Source of the DNA: DASVHS01 sp038244815
GTDB lineage: Bacteria > Acidobacteriota > Thermoanaerobaculia > Gp7-AA8
Length of the DNA stretch: 64,000 nt
Reading direction: 5' to 3'
NCBI GenBank assembly: GCA_038244815.1
Contig: JBBRTB010000006.1
Coordinates: 62,001-126,000, forward strand
Numbering within the stretch: the stretch's first letter is position 1; every line of letters begins with the position of its first letter. The position numbers were made by a program, and so were the translations under genes. A model generated the notes under the pieces. The model was given only the letters and a program-made list of their open reading frames with translations. It made no database searches and had not been told where the DNA came from. Shown piece after piece: positions 35,668 to 43,382 of this stretch.

Positions 35668-36492
35668 TCAGTTTTTGATTTCTGTCCCCTGCGACGACAG
35701 CACCTTCCAGCCGCCGTCGCGCTTGACCCACACGTCGGTGAAAGCGATGCGGCGGTCGAGAGGCTTGCTGTCCGCGGTGTGCCCGACAACGCGGAACGTG
35801 CCGGTCACGACGGCCGTGTCGTCATCGGCCATGCGGATGTTCATATCCGTGGTCTCTTCCGACGTGAGCGTGTCCTTGCGCGATTTGGTTTCGTTGATGC
35901 TCTCGGCTTTTCTGCTGAGTTTGCCGGTTTGCGAGTCGATGGCCGTGAAATTGGACGCGAAGTGCTGTTCGAACCACGCGCTGTCCTGGCGCAGGTCGGC
36001 GTCGTTCCACTCCTGTTCGGAGTAGGCGACTTCGCCGCGCGAGTCGAGAGCGCCGCCGGCGTTGGCGATCACCTGCCACTTGCCGTTCCGTTTCTCGAGC
36101 ATGTGCACGCTGCGTGCGTAGCTCGTGTGGCTCTTGCCGTCGGTCATCGTGGTGATGACGTTCCGGTGCGTGATGACGGCCGAGTTCGGTGTGCAGTTGA
36201 TGATGTAGTAGTCGGGAACGACGGTGACCGACTGCGGGGCCTGGCGCGCCGTCTCCGCATTGCGAACCGATGCGTCGATCGACTGCGTGCGATTCAGGGT
36301 ATCCCCGGCCGCCATGTTCATGTAGTCGGGGGCGTAGATCTGCTCGAGTGCCGTGCGATTGCCGCTGGTCGACGCATCGCCCCAGGCTTTATCGAACTGT
36401 TCGAGTGCCATTTTGTCCGAGGCCGAGCAGTCGCCGAACGTGGGGAGAGCTGCCGCGAGGACGAGAAACGCCGTGATCAAAATCCGCTTCAT
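35668..36492 (-). CDS. Secreted protein with two SnoaL/DUF4440 (NTF2-like) domains
   Basis: A 274-residue protein with a signal peptide (1-20, ending FGD). Two NTF2-like cone domains follow in tandem: about 25-140 (MALEQFDKAWGDASTSGNRTALEQIYAPDYM ... HMLEKRNGKWQVIAN is the expected start and end) and about 158-274 (SEQEWNDADLRQDSAWFEQHFASNF ... DVWVKRDGGWKVLSSQ). DUF4440 domains bind or turn over small molecules, but secreted members have no known role. A purine-rich GGAAGGAA precedes the ATG. The stop codon coincides with a GAGGCCC repeat, like that of the ankyrin gene. Confidence 0.85.
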   Translation of the reverse strand: MKRILITAFLVLAAALPTFGDCSASDKMALEQFDKAWGDASTSGNRTALEQIYAPDYMNMAAGDTLNRTQSIDASVRNAETARQAPQSVTVVPDYYIINCTPNSAVITHRNVITTMTDGKSHTSYARSVHMLEKRNGKWQVIANAGGALDSRGEVAYSEQEWNDADLRQDSAWFEQHFASNFTAIDSQTGKLSRKAESINETKSRKDTLTSEETTDMNIRMADDDTAVVTGTFRVVGHTADSKPLDRRIAFTDVWVKRDGGWKVLSSQGTEIKN

Positions 36493-36597
36493 AGAGTGAT
36501 TCCTTCCTGCCGTCAGGCAGTCAAGAGGGTGGCTGGCTTCAATTATTTGAAGGAACTGAGAGTATCACGTGGCAGCGATGGGGGGACTTTGCCGGGA

Positions 36598-36717
36598 GCC
36601 AGCCGGCCTTGCTGCCTCCACGCGCTTGCGACTGACGTGCGTTCCCTCTTCCTGCAACTCGGTGTGAATCCGCGGTGCGCCGCAGTTCTGGCGCGACAGC
36701 CGATGGCTCGCCCTGAT
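36598..36717 (-). pseudogene. IS3-family transposase (OrfB) remnant
   Basis: About 40 codons match the segment of IS3-type OrfB between its HTH_21 domain and the rve integrase core: IRASHRLSRQNCGAPRIHTE followed by LQEEGTHVSRKRVEAARPAG (family form Y-G-x-P-R-I-x-x-x-L-x-x-x-G-x-x-V-x-x-K-R-V). The Tyr of the conserved YG is replaced by Cys and everything before and after is lost. No terminal inverted repeats are visible. Confidence 0.65.
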
Positions 36718-36789
36718 CCCGTCCGCAATTTCAAAATTCCATGGAAAATCGCAATACGATCTCGGTCCGTGAGCCTTGTTCTCACGGGC

Positions 36790-37233
36790 ATGAATAAGGA
36801 GAGAACGTTGCCGAGCTCCAGACCGGACAGATGGATCCAACAACTCGATCCGTTCGTGAATCGCCTGGAGTCTCGTCGGCAGCATCCTGTTCTTGTATTG
36901 CTCTCGCGTGGCGAGTGACGGCCTCATTGCTTCGTAAAGCAAACGGATCGTCGATGGAGAGAGTGCGGTGTCGGTTGCGAGACCCCTGGTCGTGAGTGCA
37001 ACGCGAATCAGCTTCCCCCAGGTGCTCTGGATCCTCGGGCTGATACTCCACGAGATCCGCGAGGTCGTTTGTTCGGTCCCAGGCGGCGAGCCGCCTTTCG
37101 ATCTCCTCTGGCGAGTGGCCGCCGTCATTCCGAGCCGCGAAGACGGCGAGGAATCTGGGCGGAGGGGAGCGATCCACGATCCGTAACCGAAGAATCGATG
37201 CATGAAGTCGGTGAGCAGAGCGGGTTCGATCAA
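36790..37233 (-). pseudogene. REP-interrupted, frameshifted gene of an uncharacterised family
   Basis: A TTG start at 37233 overlaps the stop of the DUF429 fragment (TTGA). The frame reads LLTDFMHRFFGYGSWIAP, is then broken by a REP copy (37124-37162), resumes in another frame as SPEEIERRLAAWDRTNDLAD, and near 37045 changes frame again to PRIQSTWGKLIRVALTTRG and LATREQYKNRMLPTRLQAIH. I recall a family of roughly 250-residue uncharacterised proteins with this order of motifs (F-x-G-Y-G, then an EExxRRLxxW helix, then P-x-I-Q-x-T-W-x-K-L-I-R), but cannot name it. At least one insertion/deletion and one frameshift make it non-functional. Confidence 0.55.
37124..37162. repeat. REP element inside a pseudogene
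   Basis: A single copy from TCATTCCGAG to GAGGAATCTGGGCGG. It separates two parts of one reading frame and seems to replace a coding segment. Confidence 0.85.
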
Positions 37234-37652
37234 TAGACTATCCTCATCGGCAGGCCTGCCGAGTCCACGCTCGGCGTCTCCGGCAACGTGCGCGATTGGC
37301 GGCTCGCGAAGCGCTCCGCCGTCCATAACGCGGCGAAGGCATCGAAGACGTCGTCATTCGCCACTTCGTTCTTCTTGTATCGCGCGCGGATCGTGTCGAA
37401 CGCCGATGGGCCGAAGTGCGCGTCGATGAGGCCGCGCCGCTTCGCTGCGCCTGGAGGCTTCGCCTTCGGCTCGACGATCGGCTCCATCCCATTCCACGCG
37501 CAGAAGCTGACCTCGCGATGAACCTCAAAGATCCGCTCGCACAATTCTTCGTACGTCGACGCGTTCAGCGCGGGGCGGATCGACGTCTTCATCCCGCCGA
37601 GCTGCTCGACGTGGCCTTGGCTCCAATATCGGAGAAACCCGCTCTCCCCCAA
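37230..37652 (-). pseudogene. N-terminally truncated DUF429 gene
   Basis: Up to 140 codons are open. The C-terminal 110 residues match the end of DUF429 proteins: ASTYEELCERI, VSFCAWNG, KRRGLIDAHFGPSAFD and the hallmark FDAFAALWTAERFA with PSVDSAGLPMRIVY at the end. The first half of the domain (normally about 100 residues with the GVD/GW start and catalytic-like acidic residues of this RNase H-like fold) is missing, and the sequence upstream belongs to a fragment of a gene on the other strand. The stop overlaps the start of the next remnant, so the two once formed an operon. Confidence 0.65.
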
Positions 37653-37712
37653 TCGAAGGAATGGGGGACTCCGAATCTCGCTTCCGCCGATTTACGTCCT
37701 CAGGCCGTGGAA

Positions 37713-38003
37713 ATGATCCGCCTTCGGGAGTTTGCCCGAGGCCACAAAGAGTACCGCGCGGCGGCGAAGGGTGAAGTGCCGTCGTGCCACGCCTACCTCA
37801 GGGAGTTGCGTGCCGCGCTCATCACCAATGGAGTGCTGAAGCCCGGCGGCGACGGCCTCGTCTTCACGCAGGACTACGCCTTCAACTCTCCCTCCACCAC
37901 CGCCGGCGTGGTCCTCGGCAGATCGATCAACGGCCGGATCGAATGGAAGACCGGCGACGGCAGAACGCTCAAGGAGATTCAGGAGGAAGAGGCGGGAAGG
38001 TGA
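37713..38003 (+). pseudogene. DUF4357 domain fragment
   Basis: About 96 codons. The C-terminal half matches DUF4357 (AFNSPSTTAGVVLGRSINGR followed by IEWKTGDGRTLKEI), a domain usually found at the C-terminus of GIY-YIG nuclease-like or restriction-associated proteins of about 300 residues. Only the end is present; upstream sequence in frame is antisense to the DUF429 fragment and does not look like a protein. It is probably a remnant, although translation from the ATG at 37713 cannot be excluded. Confidence 0.55.
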
Positions 38004-38258
38004 GGGAGCCTTCTCTACCGGATCCAACCGAGCATCCGTGATTCCAAGAGACTGATGACCGGGAGGTTATGCGTTCCTCGCAGGAAATAAACGCACTGGT
38101 GAATTAGGGCCTCTGCCCGCGTGTTTGGAGTTTCGGAGGGATGGCAGTTGGGCAGAAGCCCTCCGGAGGGGTTCGAGGCGCTGTGCAGGGACCGCCGTCA
38201 CCGAGGTACACTTCCCCACGACTACACACTCCGGTCGTTCAACTGCCGGCCTGATCCT
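38004..38258. other. Intergenic stretch, no gene recognised
   Basis: I see no coding potential, repeat copy or clear promoter here, apart from a short TACAC-containing stretch near 38223 upstream of the Panacea gene. Confidence 0.5.
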
Positions 38259-38882
38259 ATGACGCAGATTCGATTCCGCTTCGATCCCGAGAAACTGGTG
38301 CAGGCCCTTGCATTCTTTGCGAGTCGAGGAATCCGTGACCTCGACAAGATGAAGGCGGCCAAGCTCCTCTACCATGCGGACAAGTTCCATCTGTTGAAGT
38401 ACGGACGTCCGGTCATCGGCGATCTCTACGCGTGCATGGAGTACGGGCCGGTCCCTTCCGCCTCGCTGAACGTGATGAACGACGTCATGGCCGATGACCC
38501 TCACTTTCCGGCGGTGGCGAAGGAGCGTTTCGACGAGTACCTGAGCGTGGAGCGTTTGTTCAGAAAGTACCCGGTGTTCCGCGCAAAGAAGGATCCGGAC
38601 CTGGACGCGTTCTCGGATTCCGACATCGAAGCGCTCGAGTACTCGCGTGACACCTACGGCGCGAAAACGTCCTGGCAACTGAGCGGAGCCTCTCACGATG
38701 AGCCCGCATGGAAGCTCGCGAATGAGCACCGGGAACCGGGAAGCAGCGTGATGATGGACTATCGGCTGTTCTTCGAAGGACATCCCGAGGCCGCCAGCAT
38801 GCTCCAGCTCGTCGAGGCGCAGCAGGAAGATCGCGATGCTTCGGAGGAGCTTTCGGGAAGCCGCAGCGCATTCGCAAACTGA
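38259..38882 (+). CDS. Panacea-domain (DUF4065, SocA-like) protein, probable antitoxin
   Basis: About 207 residues. The core matches the Panacea/DUF4065 domain: KLVQALAFFASRG (first helix), DLDKMKAAKLLYHADKFHLLKYGRPVIGDLYACMEYGPVPS (the conserved K-x-x-K-L-x-Y-x-A-x-x ... G-x-x-x-x-x-x-x-Y-G-P-V layout) and a C-terminal helical part ending DYRLFFEG. Panacea proteins are promiscuous antitoxins for many toxin families and also include the SocA adaptor of Caulobacter. The ATG at 38259 is chosen because the domain starts here; upstream codons are not conserved-looking. The neighbour downstream is convergent rather than in the same operon. Confidence 0.82.
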   Translation: MTQIRFRFDPEKLVQALAFFASRGIRDLDKMKAAKLLYHADKFHLLKYGRPVIGDLYACMEYGPVPSASLNVMNDVMADDPHFPAVAKERFDEYLSVERLFRKYPVFRAKKDPDLDAFSDSDIEALEYSRDTYGAKTSWQLSGASHDEPAWKLANEHREPGSSVMMDYRLFFEGHPEAASMLQLVEAQQEDRDASEELSGSRSAFAN

Positions 38883-38897
38883 CCTGCCGCAGTTCCG

Positions 38898-39323
38898 CTA
38901 GCCGTAGTCCGGCAAAATCATCTTCTTCAATTTTCTGACGATCACCGTCGAAGCGCGGACCGCATCGTCGATCGCTTTGAGATGTTCGCGCGTGAGTTGC
39001 GCGACCACCTTGAACGAGTCCGCGGCCACGATCACGGATAACTGCTCCGTCGCCGGCCGCGTAAGGTCGATGATGGTGGGAGCGGTCACGAAGAGATAGT
39101 CACCGGGGTTCAGGCGGACGATCGTCTGCTCCGGCACGTGGGCAGCAGCGAAGTGTGCGATGTTCGTGGTCGTGAACGCGTACACGACCACTCCGTCAGG
39201 AGGAGGCCACATGTGATTCAGCACGACGAGGAATTTCGTCTTGCCGGCACGAGCGGACCAGTGGTGAAACACAGCTCCGCGAGCGCGGCTCTCGGCATCC
39301 GCCAGATCGGCAGCAAACGCCAC
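38898..39323 (-). CDS. Unknown protein, possibly of the MazF/PemK-like fold
   Basis: About 141 residues from a GTG start. I do not recognise the family. The central part alternates beta strands in the order seen in small barrel ribonucleases such as PemK/MazF (KTKFLVVLNH, GVVVYAFTTTN, VRLNPGDYLFV, APTIIDLT) and ends in a basic helix (STVIVRKLKKMI). The frame stays open upstream of the GTG without an ATG, so the start is unsure. It is convergent with the Panacea gene, 15 bases between stops. A toxin role is suggested only by this neighbourhood and the fold impression. Confidence 0.5.
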   Translation of the reverse strand: MAFAADLADAESRARGAVFHHWSARAGKTKFLVVLNHMWPPPDGVVVYAFTTTNIAHFAAAHVPEQTIVRLNPGDYLFVTAPTIIDLTRPATEQLSVIVAADSFKVVAQLTREHLKAIDDAVRASTVIVRKLKKMILPDYG

Positions 39324-39488
39324 CGCGCGATTGTCCCATGGATGAAATAGCCGCCAGCTCGGGGGATCTCCCCCAATTCATCGACCAAACGAACCAGGCG
39401 AGCGCTCTTAGGAACGAAGATTGTTCGCGGAGTGCGATCGTGCGAAACCCCTTGACGCTACAAGGCGTGGATTCCACAATCCCTCGGG

Positions 39489-40682
39489 TTGAGCTACGGA
39501 TTTACGGAATCGGTCGTCGAAGACGCTGCTCTTGCCTGGCTGGAGTCGCTTGGCTATTCGGTTCTCCACGGACCCGACATCGCCGTGGGGATGCCCGCTG
39601 CGGAGCGCAGCGATCCGAATTATCGCGATGTGATTCTGGAAGGCCGGCTGCGCCAGGCACTGGTTCGGCTCAATCCTGATTTACCGCCTGAGGCGCTCGA
39701 AGATGCGTTCCGGAAGCTGACGCGCAGCGAGGTGATGCTGGAGAAATACGAGATCTGCCTCGGCCTCTTCCACGACTTCGACTGGTCCTTGTGGGTGAAG
39801 GGAAAGCCCCAGGAGCGCTTGTCGCTGCTGCCGGCGGCGCAGGAGCATATTCTCGCGCTAAAGGACGGGAAGACGAGACTGATGAGCGCGGTGACGGCGC
39901 TCTCGCAGGCGTTTGCCCTGGCCGTTCCGCACCAGGAGACGCTGCGCATCCGAGACGATGTGGGATTCTTTCAGGCCGTGCGTGCAGTGCTGGCGAAGAA
40001 TGCCCCGGGCAGCCAGAAGAGCGACGAGGAACTCGATCACGCTATCCGGCAAATCATCTCCAGGGCGATGGTGTCCGATGAAGTGATCGACCTCTTCGCC
40101 GCGGCGGGTCTGAAGAAGCCCGACATCTCGATCCTTTCCGATGAGTTTCTTGCCGAAGTCCAGGGCATGCCGGAGCGAAACCTCACAGTGGAGTTGTTAC
40201 AGAAGCTGCTGAAGGGTGAAATCAAGACGCGATCGCGGCAAAACATCGTTCAGGCGCGCTCCTTTGCCGAGTTGCTCGATCAGGCCGTACGTAAATATCA
40301 GAATCGCGCCATCGAAACCGCGCAGGTCATCGAGGAGTTGATCGCGCTGGCGAAGGACATCCGCGCGGCGAGTGCTCGGGGCGAAGAGCTGAACTTGACC
40401 GGCGATGAACTGGCGTTCTACGACGCGCTGGAAGTGAATGCCAGCGCGGTGAAAGTGCTGGGCGAGCCGACGCTTGCCCAGATCGCTCGCGAGCTGGTCG
40501 AGACGGTGAAGAAGAACGTGACCATCGATTGGACGTTGCGTGAAAACGTGCGTGCTCACTTGCGCGTGATCGTGAAGCGCATTCTGCGCAAATACGGTTA
40601 CCCACCTGACAAGCAGGAGAAGGCGACGCAGACGGTGCTCGAGCAGGCTGAGGTGCTGTCGGAGATGTGGGCGTTTGCGTAA
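39489..40682 (+). CDS. HsdR (type I restriction R subunit) with the nuclease and helicase core deleted in frame
   Basis: A 397-residue protein whose two ends match HsdR while the middle is missing. Residues 1-79 (FTESVVEDAALAWLESLGY, HGPDIA, RLRQALVRLNPDLPPEALEDAFRKLTR) are the normal HsdR N-terminus. Residue 82 onward (LEKYEICLGLFHDFDWS, LPAAQEHIL, then DEVIDLFAAAGLKKPDISIL, ELLQKLLKGEIKTRSR, the helical C-terminus ending DKQEKATQTVLEQAEVLSEMW) is the normal C-terminal domain. HsdR is usually about 1000 residues; the PD-(D/E)XK nuclease and both RecA-like motor lobes (about 600 residues) are gone without a stop or frameshift. Start TTG at 39489. No hsdM or hsdS is present, so no active restriction system exists here. 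Confidence 0.85.
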   Translation: MSYGFTESVVEDAALAWLESLGYSVLHGPDIAVGMPAAERSDPNYRDVILEGRLRQALVRLNPDLPPEALEDAFRKLTRSEVMLEKYEICLGLFHDFDWSLWVKGKPQERLSLLPAAQEHILALKDGKTRLMSAVTALSQAFALAVPHQETLRIRDDVGFFQAVRAVLAKNAPGSQKSDEELDHAIRQIISRAMVSDEVIDLFAAAGLKKPDISILSDEFLAEVQGMPERNLTVELLQKLLKGEIKTRSRQNIVQARSFAELLDQAVRKYQNRAIETAQVIEELIALAKDIRAASARGEELNLTGDELAFYDALEVNASAVKVLGEPTLAQIARELVETVKKNVTIDWTLRENVRAHLRVIVKRILRKYGYPPDKQEKATQTVLEQAEVLSEMWAFA

Positions 40683-40710
40683 AGACTTCCAACCCGCTGA
40701 CATCCCCTCC

Positions 40711-42609
40711 CTACCACCCGCCGCCGCCCCCGCCACCCGAGGAGCCCCCGCCGCCGCCCCCTCCACCTCCGCTGCTGGAGGATGGGGCGGCTACGCCTGC
40801 GCCCATCGCGGCGGCGGCCACGGCCCAGCCGCCCGAGGCGCCGGCGCCCCCGAAGGCGCCGCCGCCACCGGTGAACCCGGACGTTGACGACGACGAGTCG
40901 CTCGATCCGAACGATGAGTGCGAGCCGGCGAAGGCGGCGCTTCCCGCCGCGGCCGCGGTGCCGAACGCGCTGAACCATCGGTCCACGTGCTGGCCGAGGC
41001 CGAAGGCCAGGAGGTAGGGGTACCAGGCGTCGTGCAGGCGGGGTTGAGGGCGCCGCAGCTCGGCGACGAAAAAGTTGCGTGCGGCGTGGAGCTTCTTCCG
41101 GAACGCGATCCGCTCCGGCGACTCCGCACTGCGCAGCAGGTCCAGCATCAGCTTCGTCACCGCAATCGCCCACGCGCAGATCGCCAGCGGCGTCAGGAAA
41201 TGCAGCAGAAGATGAACCGAGCTGCGCGCATACATGACCACCACGACCAGGAACGGCGCCAGGATGAGCACGGGGAGCGCGAAGCGCAACGCCAGTCCCG
41301 TCACCGCCGCCGACTGGATGTTCGCGGCCAGTCCGGCAAATGCGAGGAGCACGCCGCCCATTACGATCATCGCGACCACCGTGCCCCCGTCGTTGCCACC
41401 GGCCAGCGCGGCCACGATCATCAGCACCAGCGTGACGGTGAGGGCGATGATGTCGATCTTCCAGTTGGCGCGCCGCACACTCTTTCCCCATCCATGGATG
41501 TGCCGCAACTCCGGTCCCACCGCGGTCTCGACGATCTTCGCAGGATTGAAACCGCTGGCCTTGTAATGCTCGCGGATCAAGTCCGTGTCGGTGGTTTCGC
41601 CGTGAAAGAAGAACTTGTCGATGAGCTTGCGCTCGCCGTCCGGCAGCGCGTCGCGATGCGCGAGCAGCTCGAGGCTCAGCACCTGATGCGACGACAGGAG
41701 TTTCTTTCGCGTCTCGACACTGCTGGCGATCTTCTTCTCCTGCGTCATCCTCGCCAGCATCGCAGCGACCTCGGGTGCTCCCGTCTTGCCGTCGATGGCG
41801 GTGCCCGCCGCCTCCGGCTTGAGCACGAAGAGATGCTCGGTGAGCCAGGCCTCGTTGATGGCATCCGGCGGCGGCAGGACGGGCGCGAACCGTCCTTTGG
41901 CTCGTTCCGTCATCACGAAATTGAAGGCGAGAGACACGAGTGCCAGCGCGAAGAGCGCCAGGATGATGTCGACGTAGAGCGGCGACAGCGCGTTGACCGC
42001 GGCGGCCGGCGCGCCCGCGCCCGTGTACTCGAGCGCGAGCGAAACGACAACGCTCTCGCCGGGCGCGAGATTCTTGCGCGTAACGAGAATCGGCGACTGC
42101 GAGCCGCGCCAGACCGGATCGAGATCGAGCCGGAGCGAATAGAGCTCGATCGGTCCGGCGCGATCGGGAAACGCGAAGTCGTGATCGAGGACGTACCTGC
42201 TGCCGGTGTGCCGGAGCACGCCGCTCAGCGTGTAATCGATGACGTAGGTGATCTCCTTGTTCTCGAACGCCTTATCGTCAGGCAGCCGGCTGCGCCATCG
42301 CAGGACCGAAGACGAGGTGAACTTGTACTGGTCGACCTTGCTGAGATCGCCGGCGACGAGAGGAACCTCGGCTCCGTTGGCGACGCGCTTGATCGACTGG
42401 AACTGCAGCGACTGGCGCGCGCGCAGATTGAACGTCCGCTCCCCGCCGTTCCAGTCGCCGTCGAAGACGATGGCCTGCCGCTCGGAGACATGCAGCTTCC
42501 CGTCGTGATCGAGCCGTGCCGTGACGTCGAGCGCGCGCCAGTGCAGAGTCTTCGCGAACACCGGAGTCGCGGCGAGCACGAGAAGGAGGACCAGCAGGCG
42601 GGTGCGCAT
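40711..42609 (-). CDS. DUF2207 membrane protein with glycine-rich tail
   Basis: About 632 residues of the usual DUF2207 plan: signal peptide (1-19), an exported beta-rich domain (about 20-225; HVSERQAIVFDG, DYTLSGVLRH), a membrane helix near 230, a cytosolic domain with LLSSHQVLSLEL and FFFHGETTDTDL, three or four further helices (about 390-500), and a very Gly/Ser-rich C-terminus with long poly-Gly runs. The function of DUF2207 is unknown. The ATG at 42609 directly follows a -10 box; an upstream in-frame start at 42663 lies in repeat sequence. The gene is convergent with the HsdR remnant. Confidence 0.87.
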   Translation of the reverse strand: MRTRLLVLLLVLAATPVFAKTLHWRALDVTARLDHDGKLHVSERQAIVFDGDWNGGERTFNLRARQSLQFQSIKRVANGAEVPLVAGDLSKVDQYKFTSSSVLRWRSRLPDDKAFENKEITYVIDYTLSGVLRHTGSRYVLDHDFAFPDRAGPIELYSLRLDLDPVWRGSQSPILVTRKNLAPGESVVVSLALEYTGAGAPAAAVNALSPLYVDIILALFALALVSLAFNFVMTERAKGRFAPVLPPPDAINEAWLTEHLFVLKPEAAGTAIDGKTGAPEVAAMLARMTQEKKIASSVETRKKLLSSHQVLSLELLAHRDALPDGERKLIDKFFFHGETTDTDLIREHYKASGFNPAKIVETAVGPELRHIHGWGKSVRRANWKIDIIALTVTLVLMIVAALAGGNDGGTVVAMIVMGGVLLAFAGLAANIQSAAVTGLALRFALPVLILAPFLVVVVMYARSSVHLLLHFLTPLAICAWAIAVTKLMLDLLRSAESPERIAFRKKLHAARNFFVAELRRPQPRLHDAWYPYLLAFGLGQHVDRWFSAFGTAAAAGSAAFAGSHSSFGSSDSSSSTSGFTGGGGAFGGAGASGGWAVAAAAMGAGVAAPSSSSGGGGGGGGGSSGGGGGGGW

Positions 42610-42615
42610 GTGGGG

Positions 42616-42621
42616 ATAGTA
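42616..42621 (-). promoter_or_regulatory. Leaderless -10 box for the DUF2207 gene
   Basis: On the reverse strand TACTAT ends six bases before the ATG at 42609. No Shine-Dalgarno sequence is present. Confidence 0.5.
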
Positions 42622-42626
42622 AACCA

Positions 42627-42641
42627 GGCCTCGGGCCTCGG
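42627..42641. repeat. GAGGCCC-type heptamer pair upstream of the DUF2207 gene
   Basis: GGCCTCGGGCCTCGG is two heptamers of the GAGGCCC family on the reverse strand, at the -18 to -32 region of the leaderless DUF2207 promoter. Confidence 0.6.
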
Positions 42642-42663
42642 TTGGGTCGTGGGTCACCCCCAC

Positions 42664-42756
42664 GTCATTCCGAGCCGCGGAGACGGCGAGGAATCTGGGC
42701 GGGGGAGTGTCCGACCCCCGCCCAGATTCCTCGCGCTCTGCGGCGCTCGGAATGAC
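42664..42756. repeat. Inverted pair of REP elements
   Basis: A forward copy (42664-42702) and a reverse copy (about 42718-42756) face each other over about 15 bases and can form a stem of some 38 bp with mismatches near the middle. The pair lies between two reverse-strand genes. Confidence 0.85.
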
Positions 42757-42765
42757 GGTGGGGGG

Positions 42766-43218
42766 CTAGCGGTGCAGTTCGGAGAAGCTCGCGGTGACGA
42801 ACATGTTGTTCGTTACGATTCCCGTGTAGTGGAGCGACAGGAACGACGAGGGAATCGTGCCGGGCGTGAACGTTGACTGGGTTCGCGTCGAGGCGAATGC
42901 GGCGGCCAGGTTCTGGCGGTCGCCGAGGTTTGCGGTCATCTCCGTGTCGGTCATGCGGCGCGGTCCGAAGAACGAGTCGTTCTTTGCGGCCGAGGCGAAG
43001 AACCAGACGCGGTCGGGCACGAGCGTGCCGCCGAGGGTGGCGTCGTAGCCTTTGCCGACGCCGGCGCTGAGGGAGAGGGAGCCGGACAGCCTCGAGCTGT
43101 GCTTCGTGATCGTGTCGATCGACCCGCCGGAAGCCTGGCCGAACTCGCCCGCGCTCTGCGCGAACGCCGCGGCGGCGAAGAGCTGCGAGAGGAAGACGGC
43201 CAGGGCGAGGCGTTTCAT
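42766..43218 (-). CDS. Secreted beta-rich protein of unknown function
   Basis: A 150-residue protein with a signal peptide (1-20, ending FAQ). The mature part has alternating short strands (SGSLSLSAGVGKGYDATLGGTLV, WFFASAAKND, FVTASFSELHR) like a fragment of an outer-membrane barrel or a TonB-receptor-type protein, and ends in a possible outer-membrane closing strand. I cannot assign a family. It is the last gene of a tightly coupled operon: its ATG overlaps the stop of the 55-residue membrane protein (ATGA), and GGAGGAG lies just upstream. A REP pair follows within ten bases of the stop. Confidence 0.65.
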   Translation of the reverse strand: MKRLALAVFLSQLFAAAAFAQSAGEFGQASGGSIDTITKHSSRLSGSLSLSAGVGKGYDATLGGTLVPDRVWFFASAAKNDSFFGPRRMTDTEMTANLGDRQNLAAAFASTRTQSTFTPGTIPSSFLSLHYTGIVTNNMFVTASFSELHR

Positions 43219-43382
43219 GAGGTCTCCTCCGTCATTGTAATCGGTTGCAGGTCGGAGAGCTGCTGCTTCGGCAGGTGTCCCAGGGCAAAGATGAAAAACC
43301 AGACGAGGAGGATGACGGCGATGGTCAGGGCCACGAGGAAGAAGACCGATGGCCCCCCGGCCTTCTGTTTTTTCCGTTTCAT
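43215..43382 (-). CDS. Small single-pass membrane protein (55 residues)
   Basis: A strongly basic N-terminus (MKRKKQKAGG), one membrane helix (about residues 13-36, VFFLVALTIAVILLVWFFIF) and a short exported tail (LGHLPKQQLSDLQPITM). Both ends are coupled to neighbours: its ATG overlaps the stop of the methyltransferase gene and its TGA overlaps the ATG of the 150-residue gene, each in the form ATGA. This conserved-looking packing supports translation despite the small size. I do not recognise a family. Confidence 0.72.
   Translation of the reverse strand: MKRKKQKAGGPSVFFLVALTIAVILLVWFFIFALGHLPKQQLSDLQPITMTEETS

Noticed and set aside
39196..39477. Alternative reverse frames upstream of the 38898-39323 gene
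   Set aside because: Some segments look protein-like, but no start codon, ribosome site or family supports them over the frame reported.
40711..40800. Long poly-Gly stretch considered as a repeat expansion or assembly fault
   Set aside because: DUF2207 proteins normally end in Gly/Ser-rich tails of this kind.
40918..42876. A 652-codon forward open frame
   Set aside because: It is antisense to the DUF2207 gene; the product is Arg/His/Gln-rich with no motif.
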